A DNA stretch of 64,000 bases from contig OX439050.1 of NCBI GenBank assembly GCA_949317995.1, positions 2,356,001 through 2,420,000 of the forward strand, read 5' to 3'. Positions 1-9,429 of this stretch are shown here, piece by piece. Made by a program: the position numbers and the translations under genes. Source of the stretch: Acholoe squamosa (Eukaryota > Annelida > Polychaeta > Phyllodocida > Polynoidae). Numbering within the stretch: position 1 is the stretch's first letter; the number at the start of each line of letters is the position of its first letter. The notes below the pieces were generated by a model. The model worked only from the letters and a program-made list of their open reading frames with translations, did no database searches and was not told where the DNA came from.

Positions 1-2
1 CC

Positions 3-1556
3 CAGGATAAGCATGGCCGAACTAGTAGAGTCCGGATAAGTGAGGTGCCCATAGTCCACAACCTGGACCCGGACTATACCCCTAGAGAGGCTTCCGATAG
101 TAGTGCGGAGACCAGTGGGTTCCACATTCATGTGGATCCTAGTAACGACCCGGGGCTGGGTGCTGGTAATGACAACACCCAACCGAATCCATCAAACGAT
201 GGCGGCCAGTCAACGGGAAATCAGCCATCCGACGGCGGTTACCAAGGCGCGCAAGGGGGGGGCGGTGCTTCGGGTGCCACAGGCTATAGTGGTACCTCGG
301 GTACCGGCCCCAACCAGGGTGGTGCGAGCTATACGAACCACAGTGGTACACAGTGGACGTATACACAACCTCCACCACCGCCTCCACCGGGCAATTCGAG
401 CTTCGGTGGTATAGGGGGCAATCGGACCTTGAATGAAACCAAGGCGATTGAATGGAGCAAACAGCAATGCACTAGATTGATGTATGCTCACAATTCTGCC
501 CGAAGGGTAGCCGTTATTCCTAGAGAATATGACGGTACTCGACCATGGAAAGAGTGGTTTGAAGATTTCATCGATGTGATGAATTGTAATGGATGGACCC
601 CATACGAGGCCAAGCCACATCTGGTGAGATGTCTGAAAGGCGGGCCGGGTCGCATGGCTGTAGAGCAATGGCGAACCTGGTACGGCCTCGTTGGGAGTTT
701 TGAGCAGTTAGTAGAAACTGCTAGTGGACTGTTATGCAACATGGTCAAGGAAGACCCGATGGTCCGTTTTAAGAAACGCACACAGAAGCCGAATGAAGCT
801 TTCAGAGCATACGGTATGGAACTCCATGCCCTGCTAAGTAAGGCCAGACCCGGTACTGAAAACCAGGACTGGTATATGGACGATTTGATCACTCAATTCG
901 TCAAGGGTCTAAGAGACCGAGATGAACAATTAGCAGCGAGGGATGCCTGGAAGGAGGGCATAACACTACACGGCATATTTAATGGTATAGATATGGCCGT
1001 GAAGAAGCGAGCTATGTTAGCTGGGGACATACCTAATGCCAGCGGCTTGGTACCCCTGGCATCGGTGACCCAGCAGTCGGAGGTCAATACTCCCTCAGAC
1101 GACTTCGAATTGATTGATATCGAACAGGAAGACGGCACCTTCTGTTCGATGCAATTAAGGAAGAATACTTCAGGTAGGAAGTATATTCCCAGGAAATCTT
1201 TTAATAAACAAAGGGACTCTAGACCTTCATCCGAGGTCAAGAGTGACCCGAAGGCTGTCGAGAAGGCGGTCAAGTCCACTGTAAGCACTGACAAAGTGAA
1301 GACTCAGTCCCCTCAGTCCCCGGACATGACCAAACTTCTGGAAGACATGTGTAAGAAAATTACAGATGCCATCCAAGCCAATCGGCAAAGACCCCGGGTG
1401 GATCGCCGAACGGTTAAGTGTTTCAGGTGCCAGCGCATGGGACACTACTCATCTGAATGTACCGCTACTAAGCCGGTAATGGCTGCCTTCTATGAAGCCG
1501 AAGACGACGGCGTAGAAAGGGAGAATGCTACGGATTCCACAGTTGTGGAAAACTAG
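3..1556 (+). CDS. gag: E1 Gag, C-terminal part (partial at 5' end)
   Basis: This is the structural protein that forms the retrotransposon particle. The frame is open from base 3 without an ATG before the capsid region, so the true start is upstream. Visible order: Gly/Ser/Asn/Gln-rich low complexity (about 70-390), a proline run, a capsid-like segment (about 500-1000) containing EYDGTRPWKEW, NCNGW and KKRTQKPNEAF, a basic linker, and one CCHC zinc knuckle CFRCQRMGHYSSEC (about 1419-1460) for RNA packaging. The E2 and E3 homologues show a coiled coil further upstream. The stop TAG is 1554-1556 inside GGAAAACTAG; pol lies in the -1 frame and is open across this point, so Pol is probably made by -1 frameshifting. 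Confidence 0.88.
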   Translation, partial: QDKHGRTSRVRISEVPIVHNLDPDYTPREASDSSAETSGFHIHVDPSNDPGLGAGNDNTQPNPSNDGGQSTGNQPSDGGYQGAQGGGGASGATGYSGTSGTGPNQGGASYTNHSGTQWTYTQPPPPPPPGNSSFGGIGGNRTLNETKAIEWSKQQCTRLMYAHNSARRVAVIPREYDGTRPWKEWFEDFIDVMNCNGWTPYEAKPHLVRCLKGGPGRMAVEQWRTWYGLVGSFEQLVETASGLLCNMVKEDPMVRFKKRTQKPNEAFRAYGMELHALLSKARPGTENQDWYMDDLITQFVKGLRDRDEQLAARDAWKEGITLHGIFNGIDMAVKKRAMLAGDIPNASGLVPLASVTQQSEVNTPSDDFELIDIEQEDGTFCSMQLRKNTSGRKYIPRKSFNKQRDSRPSSEVKSDPKAVEKAVKSTVSTDKVKTQSPQSPDMTKLLEDMCKKITDAIQANRQRPRVDRRTVKCFRCQRMGHYSSECTATKPVMAAFYEAEDDGVERENATDSTVVEN

Positions 1557-4500
1557 TGGGGGTTGTGTCAACGGCATCTGACATGGCCCCGAGTGGGAAC
1601 GAATGCCAAAATGCTACCGGGGGTATCCCGGTGGAAGATTTCGAGTCAATTACACCTGGAGGCCGGGTGGCTGAGGGTGCGCACCCCTGCACCTCGGCCG
1701 GGGCCAGGGACCCTAGTGTTGATATGTGCAGGAGCGATCATATGGAGGCGAGTGGCCGCACTAGGGGAGAGGAAGGATGGATCAAAGAGTTGATTCGAGT
1801 GTGTGGGACACGCCTTCCCCCAAGTCATCCGTGTCTGGAATTCCTGAGAGGACTCGGATTGAATCTTGGTGATTCGGGAGACTTTCACCAGTTTACCAGT
1901 AACCCCTCGCCTTTAGGGGGGAGACGGTGGTATGTACCCATATCTGTGGAAGGCCGGGTGGGGGAATTCTTGGTGGATACTGGAGCTAGTCATTCATGTG
2001 TGTCCAAAAGATTCTTCGATTCGGTGGCCGGCAGCCATGAGAACCTCAAAACGGGGGTAAATGCTTGTACGGCCGACGGAAGCAGTATGCGTACATTTGG
2101 TAGGACGTTTATGCCTATCCATATAGGAGGCAAAGAGTTTGTTCTTTCGCCAACTATAGCAGAGGTTAGTGATGACGGAATCCTCGGATTGGATTTTGCA
2201 AGCTTATACGGGGCCGTCTTGGACCCGAGGGACGGTACGATGGGTATACGGAGCCCGTATGGCTTGCATGTCCAATGCGTATTGAGACAGGTGTCTTCGG
2301 TCGCAGCAGTGGTACATACGGTGAAGATCCCACCGGGTACCACTTGCGATGTCCTTTGTGGCGGATCCATGGCTCAGAGGAATGAAACTGGAGTCTACGA
2401 ACCCGACACGGTGTATTTGTCAAGCATCGGGTTAGACTCAGTGGATACATTAGTGGCTAATGCAGCTTGGTCCGTATTACCCATAACTAACCGAAGTGGT
2501 TCAGTGGTTTATTTGAGGCGAGGCGACAGTGTTGGAAGGATGAGTTCGGTAGAACATGTCGCCGAGGCTAAATTTAACAAACCACTAAACCCAGTTAGTC
2601 AGCATCCTATGGATGAAGAATTCCAAAAGCTGATTGATCAGTCAGATTTAAAGAATACGGACGATAAGGATTGCCTAGCGAGACTTCTACAAAAGTACGA
2701 AGGTGCTTTTGGTAGGGAAGGAGGCCCGGTGGGTAGATCCGATAAGGTGTTGCACACCATAGATGTGGGCAGCGAGAAACCTTTTAAAATCCCGTATCGT
2801 AGACTTCCCCTTAAGAAGAAGTTAATCTGTGAAGAGCAAATACAAAAACAGTTGGACCTAGGGGTAATCGTGCCTAGCTCGAGTCCCTGGTCCAGCCCTG
2901 TTTGTATGACTACTAAGAAAGACGGTACAATCCGCTTTTGTGTCGACTACCGGAAATTGAACGGTATAACAAAGAAGAACTCGTATCCTTTACCAAGGAT
3001 AGACGAGACTTTAGATAGCTTGGGCGGAAACCAATGGTTCTGTACCTTGGATTTACAGTCCGGATATTGGCAAATACCAATGCACCCCAAAGACAAGGAG
3101 AAGACAGCATTCTCCAGTCATATGGGGCTGTTTGAGTATAATGTCCTACCCTTCGGATTGTGTAACGCCCCCGCTACATTCGAGGCTATGATGGAATCCT
3201 TACTGAGTGACCTTTTGTGGAAGAAATGCCTGGTTTACTTGGATGATGTGGTCGTGTTCGGCAAGTCATTCAAGGAATGCCTGGCGAATCTGCAATTAGT
3301 CCTCGACCGGATACTATCAAACGGTCTTAAACTTAAACCCAAGAAATGTAATTTGTTTAAGAAAACCATTACATACTTGGGAAGGATCATTACTCCTAAC
3401 GGGGTAAGTGCGGATCCGGAAAAATTAGAAGCTGTAGAAAATTGGGAAAGACCCACGAGTGCTAAGGAGGTGAGATCATTTTTAGGATTTTGTTCCTATT
3501 ATCGTGATTTCATACCGAATTACTCTCGTGTCAGCTTCCCCATGCAGTGCTTAGCTCACTGGACCCCGGGGAGGGCACGGGACCCATTCCCATGGACCAG
3601 CGAGCAAGAAGAGTCTTTTAATAAAATAAAAGATTTATTTAGGAATACACCCGTGTTGAAATATCCCACTCCCGAGGGACATTTCATCTTAGACACGGAT
3701 GCGAGCAATGATGCGATTGGGGCAGCTCTCTCTCAGGTCCAAGAGGGAGTCGAAGTGCCAATAGCATTTGCTAGCAACACGTTAAGCAAGACACAGCGAA
3801 ATTATTGTACCACCAAGCGAGAACTCCTCGCTGTGGTGGTGTATACGAAGAAGTTTAAGCATTTCCTTTGGGGAAGTGACTTTACTTTAAGAACAGACCA
3901 TTCGTCTCTTAGGTGGCTCCTTAACTTTAAGGATGCCGAGGGGATGATTGGACGTTGGTTAGCTCACCTATCCGAATTCGGATTAGAGCATAAACAAATA
4001 GAGCACCGACCCGGTGCTAAACACATCAATGCGGATGCCTTGTCAAGACGGCCTATCCGAAGGTGCCAAAATGCCACATGTGAAGACTGCGGGGCCCACA
4101 ATGCTGTGGTAGCCGGGCTGGTATTTAATTATACCACCCCCCGTATCCCCTGGGAGGAGGCTGTATGCAGCTATCTCGATTGGTCCCCAGAGACCATCAA
4201 GAAGTTTCAACAGTCAGACCCCACCACTGCGCGCATAATGGAATACCTACGGTCAGGCATTAAACCGGCAAGGCCTCTAGTTTCCCTGGAGGATAGGGAA
4301 GCGAGGCGGTTGCTGGCTCAATGGGCCGAGCTAGAGATCCGAGACAGCATACTATGTAGGTGGAAGACAACTCCCACCAACGGTAGGCTGTTGCAAATAG
4401 TGATACCCGCCCCGATGAGGAGGGATATCATGTATTATTGCCATGGCCACCAAACGAGTGGCCATTTCGGTAAGAGAAGGTCGATAGAGCGTCTACAAAG

Positions 4501-5791
4501 GCGTTACTACTGGCCCGGTATGAGAGGCGACCTGCTCCGGTGGATCGCCACTTGCCCGGATTGTTGTAAAAACTAACCGGGACCCGGCCTGGGTAAGCAA
4601 CCCTTATCACAGGAATTGTTTGGTGTCAGATTTGCTCGAGTAGCGATAGACATCATCAGTGGGATTAAGACGACGCCGCGAGACAATACTTGTATGATGG
4701 TCGTAACCGACTATTATACTAAGTACACTCGGGTGTTCCCCCTTCCCAACCACAAAGCCGCCACATGCGCGGAGGCATTTGTGAAAGGCTGGGTGCTGCA
4801 TTTGGGTGTTCCCCTTATGATGCACAGTGACCAGGGAAGGGAGTTCGAGTCAGAACTTTGGCAGGAAATGTGCCATTACCTAGCCATTTGTAAGACCCGA
4901 ACAAACCCGTACCGACCACAGTCGGATGGGCAGGTAGAGCGCTTCAATAGAACCCTCATACAAGTACTAAAGCCCCTGGTTAATACCCACCAGGATGACT
5001 GGGATGAACAGTGCGAGTTTGTAGTACATGCCTACAACAACACTGTCCATTCATCAACTAACTGCACCCCAAACATGCTAGTGTTCGGCGAGGACATCAT
5101 AATGCCCGCCGACTTAGTGTATGGAGTGGTTGGAATAGACCCGGAGGCGCCCTGCACGGTGCTGTTTGTAGAGTCATTAAGGGACCGGTTCAAACAGGCA
5201 TACGAGGCCGTTCGGAAAGAACTGCTGAAGAGTGCGAAGTGGCAGAAGGTGGGCTATGACACCAATGCTAAACGAATTCGTTTTAATGTTGGGGACAAAG
5301 TACTAAGGTACTACGAGCCGCTGGATAAGCTGAAGCTCGTAACGCCTTGGGAAGGTCCATTTAAAATCGTTCGTGTCATCTCCGAGTCCACGGTGATGAT
5401 AGAGGACTGCCTGACGGGTAGGAAATGGAAGACAAATGTCGGAAAACTTCGGCCCTGGAAGGGGCGCGAAGAGGCGGAGAGGGAGTTCGGCTACAAACCA
5501 CCTGTATCTGTCCCTAGCGGACCGAGCGTGGTAGTACCGAGGAAGCGCCCTAGAGGCCGGCCGAGAAAGACGCCGGGAGACGAGGTTATAGTAAAAAAGA
5601 AGACGAAGGCCAGGAAACGACCTAATCGTAAGAAATGGAAGAAAGTCTCGCTGAGTGAAGGCATTACGTATGGGAAGGGTCCCGCTCTGACTAAGCGAGA
5701 TCCAGAAAAGGCCGTACGTAAAGCGGGGAAAAATAAAATGCTAACCGAAGGCGTTAGACGCAGCCCCCGGTTGAGGTCTGCTGTAACCTAA
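1556..5791 (+). pseudogene. pol: E1 Pol (protease-RT-RNase H-integrase), one in-frame stop
   Basis: This is the polyprotein that processes Gag, copies the RNA and integrates the DNA. Order: aspartic protease with VDTGAS (about 1972), RT with the LDLQSGYWQ and YLDD boxes (YLDD near 3235), RNase H with LDTDASND (near 3688), integrase HHCC zinc domain with CPDCC (near 4555), integrase core with acidic residues in VTDYY, HSDQG and QVERF (about 4705, 4825, 4935), a WEGPF module (about 5350), and a basic tail with the AT-hook-like RPRGRPRK (about 5550). It ends in RRSPR...SAVT. The only break is TAA at 4574-4576, where E2 and E3 have Lys (AAA to TAA is a single change). It separates the zinc domain from the integrase core. 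Everything else is in one frame. Confidence 0.93.
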
Positions 5792-5902
5792 CTCAGTACA
5801 CAACGAGCTGCTGCGTGTTGTCCGCCATAGGCAGGCAACATACGTTCCACGGCCAGAGATGTCGAACGCGCCCTCCCCGGGTGGCTGTATCCCGTGAGTG
5901 GC

Positions 5903-5929
5903 GGTCGGATTAACCGGTACATTCGCTTT
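5903..5929 (+). promoter_or_regulatory. Conserved pol-ORF3 intergenic motif (E1 copy)
   Basis: The stretch GGTCGGATTAACCGGTA followed by CATTCGCTT matches the E2 and E3 intergenic motif (consensus GGWCGGATWAWCCRGT, then a short run ending GC). It lies 112 bp after the pol stop, compared with about 126 bp in E2 and 101 bp in E3. The function is unknown; a promoter, splice or RNA element for ORF3 is an inference from position and conservation. Confidence 0.55.
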
Positions 5930-6210
5930 GAAGCGTTGTATACACCGCTAAGCTCCAGACGATAGCACTCGGGTAGTAGGCCGCGTCTCACATGTCGAGT
6001 CGAATGTTGGTTCGGATCTAGTTCCCTAGGTGGCGCTGCTGGTGTGGCGGGAAAGCGCGGAACTAGGTCACCGGATAGCCATGGCGGGATCTCGCGAGAC
6101 GAGAGGTCTGACGTCATACTGGTCATAACTAGAGCGGACTCGTGGTGGTTAGACGCCACCCGTTTTTGCTCTAGTTATTTGTCGGCGGTTATACAGCCTG
6201 TAGCTGTCGT

Positions 6211-6225
6211 GTTAGCCTAGCTAAC
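6211..6225 (+). other. Small perfect inverted repeat in the ORF3 leader
   Basis: GTTAGC-CTA-GCTAAC, a 6-bp stem with a 3-base loop, lies just upstream of the larger hairpin before ORF3. It may be part of a structured leader. It was not seen at the same place in E2 or E3. Confidence 0.35.
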
Positions 6226-6238
6226 CCAAAAGCTTCTC

Positions 6239-6270
6239 TGTTGGACGAATCCTTCGGGAGGAGTCCAACA
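6239..6270 (+). promoter_or_regulatory. Hairpin upstream of E1 ORF3, UUCG-type loop
   Basis: The outer stem TGTTGGAC/GTCCAACA (8 bp) encloses an inner TCC-TTCG-GGA, a classic stable C(UUCG)G tetraloop. It ends 38 bases before the ORF3 ATG. E2 and E3 have different hairpin sequences at comparable places, so the structure rather than the sequence appears to be kept. Its role is inferred only. Confidence 0.55.
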
Positions 6271-6308
6271 AAACTTGCCAATTAATTTTGGAAGTCGAAC
6301 CCGGTGCC

Positions 6309-9038
6309 ATGGCACAGGGAACGATTGACGCTGCGCGTCAAACAGCCAACATTCCGTTGGAACAAGACGAGGACCCGAAGGTCCCGTCTCGGGTCGAGGA
6401 ATCTATGGATTCTTCGACAGAGGAGGCCGCCCGGACGCTCTCGGCTATGGCCGAGGCAACCGACCGGGAGAGGATGCCACCTCCACCCCCGCCATGCCCG
6501 GAGCACCCGTCTACAACAGCCGCTTCGGGTAGCAAAGTGGATGTCCTGGACATTCCAATGTATCCTCCGGGATTCAGGACTCAGATCAGACGTCTAGCAC
6601 ACGTTGATCGCCAGGAAGGTATCGTGTATACCTCCTGGGGTACGTACATCCCTATGCACGCCTCCATGTTCGGATGCGGGCCCATGGCGGTGGAGCAGGG
6701 CGTGCCCGAGCCCATACCAGATGAACTTAAAACTATGGTAATGGACTCGTGTAGTGACGAGCTGGCTGACAACATGCCAGTTTCTTGGCTCCGCAACTAC
6801 CTAAAGTTGGCGGAGAATATGGCGACTAACGAGAATTTAGCTCGAGCCGTCTTGATCTCTGCGGGCATCATCCAGAAGGCCACGGAGTTAAGGGAGTCCG
6901 AATCCGACATGGATACAGACTCCACAGTAACCTTGTCGTCGGTGGAAACCGACCGGGTCAAGCGATTGACCCGTAAACCTGCGCCCAAGGGTCCTCTCAC
7001 TGAGAGCGATCTGGAGGCTGAGGATGTCCGCATCGCCGTCGAGAGGTCCACGACCGAGACCGACCCAGCTGCCGACATCCCGGAGGCACCTGGCGAGATC
7101 TCGGAAGAGGACATCTCGCGCCAGCAGGCTGCTGTAGAGGCAAAGCGAACCGAGCTTGCCAAGCAGCAGAAGGAGCTCACCGCAGCTCGCCGGGCCCATC
7201 GCAAGCAGCAGGCCCAACGGAAAGCTGAGATCTCTTCCGACTCTGACTCCCCGGTCAGCGGAAGGAGGAGCCCTCGGACAGGGGACAGGAGCCGACGCGA
7301 GTCGGATTCCAGTCCCGAAGTTCCGGCCCAACCGACTAAGGTTGTGCGCCGGAAGAAGAAGAATGGAGCGAAAGCGTCTCCGGCAGAGCCCACGCCCCCC
7401 ACCAAGCCGAGGGGTAAGGGCAAACCGAAGACGCCCGCTCCCACCACTACAACCACCACGGTAGCCACCTCGGTTACTGCATCTTCTGCAGCCAGCACGT
7501 CGGGTGCAAAGACGAAGTCCCCTACCAAGGCTCCGACTGGTACTACCACCTCCAGCCGAGCCAGCCGTAGGGGAGCTGACATATACACGGACAGCGAGGA
7601 AAGCGAAAGCGATCCAGAGCTGCCCGAGTCTGCCAAATCTGATTTGGAGTCCGTGACAACGTGGGAAGAAATGACCACGGATGTTCCCAAGGACGACAAT
7701 CAGAAGTGGATGTGGAAGAATGCAGCCGAGGGGTTCAAGGAACGGACTCCCCGCTGCTTCGCGGACTGTGCTTACGACACAGTCCATTATATGTGTCCGA
7801 GCGCCGTCAATAAGGACGGTGACAGCGATGACGAGGAGTGGATGAAGTCCGGCCCCTCGGATACGCCAGTAGGCAAGTTCTACCTGATTTGGATTGACCA
7901 GCTCAAGTCCAAATTAGGCTCGATCTACAGCTACGAGGCCCGGACGAAAGTCCAGTGGGCAATGACCCAATGGGGACCAACCGGCAACCGCCGAAGGTGC
8001 CCGTTTGAGTCTTGCCAGCTGTCTCTCACGGGTGAGAAGATGTTCGAGACGAAGCCCCGCTTCGCTCGACACATCGTCGAGTTTCATATGCATCACAAGC
8101 CTGTGATGATGTGTGTGCTCGGGGACCGCCCGAGTAAACATTGTGATGGCTCGTTCAGCACTCACCGGCGCCGAGACATGGCTCTGCATTTGCAGAAGGC
8201 CCATGGCATCGGCCTGGAGAAGACCAGGAAACGAGCCATCAAGTGCTTCAGCGAGCTCCTTGCTAATTGGTCCGCGCTGAGCATCAAGGAAGTGAAAGAG
8301 CAGGCATTCGAGACCGGATTCTGCTCGTGGAAGAGCGGCAACTTGCTGACTTACTTCCAGACGAACTCCTCGTCCACAAAATTCGGGATGCCCAGCGAGG
8401 TGCACCTGAAGGTGAAAAAGTGGCGAGGAGACGACAAGCGAGAGAAGGCCAAAGCCCGCTCTAAAGGTCCAAACGGAGGCACAGTCACGACTACTGCTTC
8501 CAAGAGGACCCGAGCAGACCGGTCCGTGAGCCCTTCGGGTGGCAAGGACCAGCCAAGACCAGCCAACCCAGCTGATCGTCGCGAGTCGGGACAACAGGTC
8601 TCGGCTCTAGAGATGCCTGGCAACCAGGCCCGCAGGTCGGGTAGCCAGGCGACCGCACCGGCGACTACAGCCACCTCCACACCTGCACCCGCGGAACAAC
8701 GCCCGGGCGAAGCCTCTGGCGGCCTGGATGATGGGGGCGAACTGTTCGCTCCCCCATCCGGGTATTCTACTTGGTGGGCTGGAGAGGGATCCTCCGGCAA
8801 GCGCCCCACGTACAGTGAGTACGCGGCGAAGTTCCCTTCAATGGGACCGGCTGGACCCGAGTCGCAGGTCCTTACCTCCTTGGGCCGGGCCAAAGCTCGT
8901 GGTAGGGGCCGCGGTGGGCTGGAGTCCACCCGAGGCTCCCCGGGTGGTGGCCGAGGCCGAGGAGGCATCACGGTGGAGGGCCCGTCTGCTCCTCCAACAG
9001 GCACCCCGCCTGTCTCAGTGGAGGCCCCAGCGGTATAA
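6309..9038 (+). CDS. E1 ORF3: zinc-finger accessory protein of a gypsy element
   Basis: I chose ATG 6309 because it sits in a strong Kozak context (GCCATGG); upstream in-frame codons are non-ATG. The protein is 909 residues. Order: a conserved helical segment (about 75-200, with MPVSWLRNY), a Gln/Lys/Arg coiled coil (270-305), an acidic/Ser-Arg region, a Thr/Ala-rich linker, a Cys cluster CFADC...CP (about 483-497), a C-x4-C...H-x4-H finger beginning CPFESC (about 564-592), a second finger C-x9-C...H-x4-H (about 601-632), a Lys-rich stretch, FPSMGPAGPESQ (about 841-852) and an RGG-rich tail. The fingers and the GPESQ motif are shared with E3. There is no signal peptide or membrane segment, so it is not an envelope. 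Nucleic-acid binding is inferred. It lies 517 bp after pol on the same strand. Confidence 0.85.
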   Translation: MAQGTIDAARQTANIPLEQDEDPKVPSRVEESMDSSTEEAARTLSAMAEATDRERMPPPPPPCPEHPSTTAASGSKVDVLDIPMYPPGFRTQIRRLAHVDRQEGIVYTSWGTYIPMHASMFGCGPMAVEQGVPEPIPDELKTMVMDSCSDELADNMPVSWLRNYLKLAENMATNENLARAVLISAGIIQKATELRESESDMDTDSTVTLSSVETDRVKRLTRKPAPKGPLTESDLEAEDVRIAVERSTTETDPAADIPEAPGEISEEDISRQQAAVEAKRTELAKQQKELTAARRAHRKQQAQRKAEISSDSDSPVSGRRSPRTGDRSRRESDSSPEVPAQPTKVVRRKKKNGAKASPAEPTPPTKPRGKGKPKTPAPTTTTTTVATSVTASSAASTSGAKTKSPTKAPTGTTTSSRASRRGADIYTDSEESESDPELPESAKSDLESVTTWEEMTTDVPKDDNQKWMWKNAAEGFKERTPRCFADCAYDTVHYMCPSAVNKDGDSDDEEWMKSGPSDTPVGKFYLIWIDQLKSKLGSIYSYEARTKVQWAMTQWGPTGNRRRCPFESCQLSLTGEKMFETKPRFARHIVEFHMHHKPVMMCVLGDRPSKHCDGSFSTHRRRDMALHLQKAHGIGLEKTRKRAIKCFSELLANWSALSIKEVKEQAFETGFCSWKSGNLLTYFQTNSSSTKFGMPSEVHLKVKKWRGDDKREKAKARSKGPNGGTVTTTASKRTRADRSVSPSGGKDQPRPANPADRRESGQQVSALEMPGNQARRSGSQATAPATTATSTPAPAEQRPGEASGGLDDGGELFAPPSGYSTWWAGEGSSGKRPTYSEYAAKFPSMGPAGPESQVLTSLGRAKARGRGRGGLESTRGSPGGGRGRGGITVEGPSAPPTGTPPVSVEAPAV

Positions 9039-9340
9039 TACAGATACGCTTCGACCCTGGCAGTACTGTGTACTGGTAGGTCAACTGGGAAGTCAGGAGT
9101 GCCTCACACTGCTTGATAAAGCCCAATCGATCTGGTTGGGAGGAATGCTTGGTGCTGGTTGGCCATGGTTGAAGCTGGTTGGGAGGAGTGTAGGGGCCAG
9201 CTCTGGCTGTAAGTCCATGGCGGTAGGCCATCTGCCCCGTTCCGGTTGCACCAGCCCTCAGGGGCTGGTCAGCCGGTATAAGCTGCCCCCTTGTGTATTA
9301 TACCGATCCAGATGTAGGTGGAAGGTAGAGAATGTCAGAC
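9039..9340 (+). other. E1 3' region, possible polypurine tract and LTR start
   Basis: No gene is present. GGTTGGGAGGAG followed by TGTAGGGG near 9177-9196 looks like a polypurine tract plus LTR start by analogy with E2 (AAGGGGGCAG then TGTAGGGG). A weak TATA-like GGTATAAGC lies near 9277. The downstream LTR is not recognisable before the tRNA and satellite, so the end may be truncated. Confidence 0.3.
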
Positions 9341-9412
9341 GGGGAAGTAGCTCAGCGGTAGAGCTTCCGCCTGCAGGTTGGAGGGTCCCGGGTTCGACTC
9401 CCGGTTTCTCCA
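9341..9412 (+). tRNA. tRNA-Cys (GCA)
   Basis: A complete 72-nt cloverleaf: acceptor GGGGAAG/TTTCTCC with G-T wobbles and discriminator A; D arm GCTC-AGCGGTA-GAGC; anticodon loop CTGCAGG with GCA at 9373-9375; T arm CCGGG-TTCGACT-CCCGG. The internal Pol III boxes are good (A box TAGCTCAGCGG, B box GGTTCGACTCC) and a TTTT terminator follows at 9417-9420. One pair at the base of the anticodon loop (31-39) is mismatched, so a tRNA-derived repeat or pseudogene is possible. Confidence 0.75.
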
Positions 9413-9429
9413 AGACGTTTTCCGCCGAC

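Larger units (their letters stand above)
1..9188 (+). mobile_element. E1: Ty3/gypsy LTR retrotransposon with third ORF (5' end outside window)
   Basis: The order gag, pol, ORF3 on one strand matches E2 and E3 in this window, and E2 shows that ORF3 lies inside the LTRs. The gag frame is already open at base 3, so the 5' LTR, primer site and N-terminal Gag lie left of the window. The 3' end is uncertain. A purine-rich stretch ending near 9188 is followed by TGTAGGGG, which resembles the start of the E2 LTR (TGTAGGGGTATGG), so I place the internal/LTR boundary there tentatively. No second LTR is available to confirm it. E1 is damaged by a single nonsense codon in pol. Confidence 0.85.

Noticed and set aside
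1563-1793. Short frame continuing gag past its TAG (readthrough product in E1)
   Set aside because: The protease and the rest of Pol are in the -1 frame; this frame closes without motifs.
6797-7787. Long open frames on the - strand
   Set aside because: Antisense shadows of E1 ORF3 in GC-rich, low-complexity DNA; no motifs.
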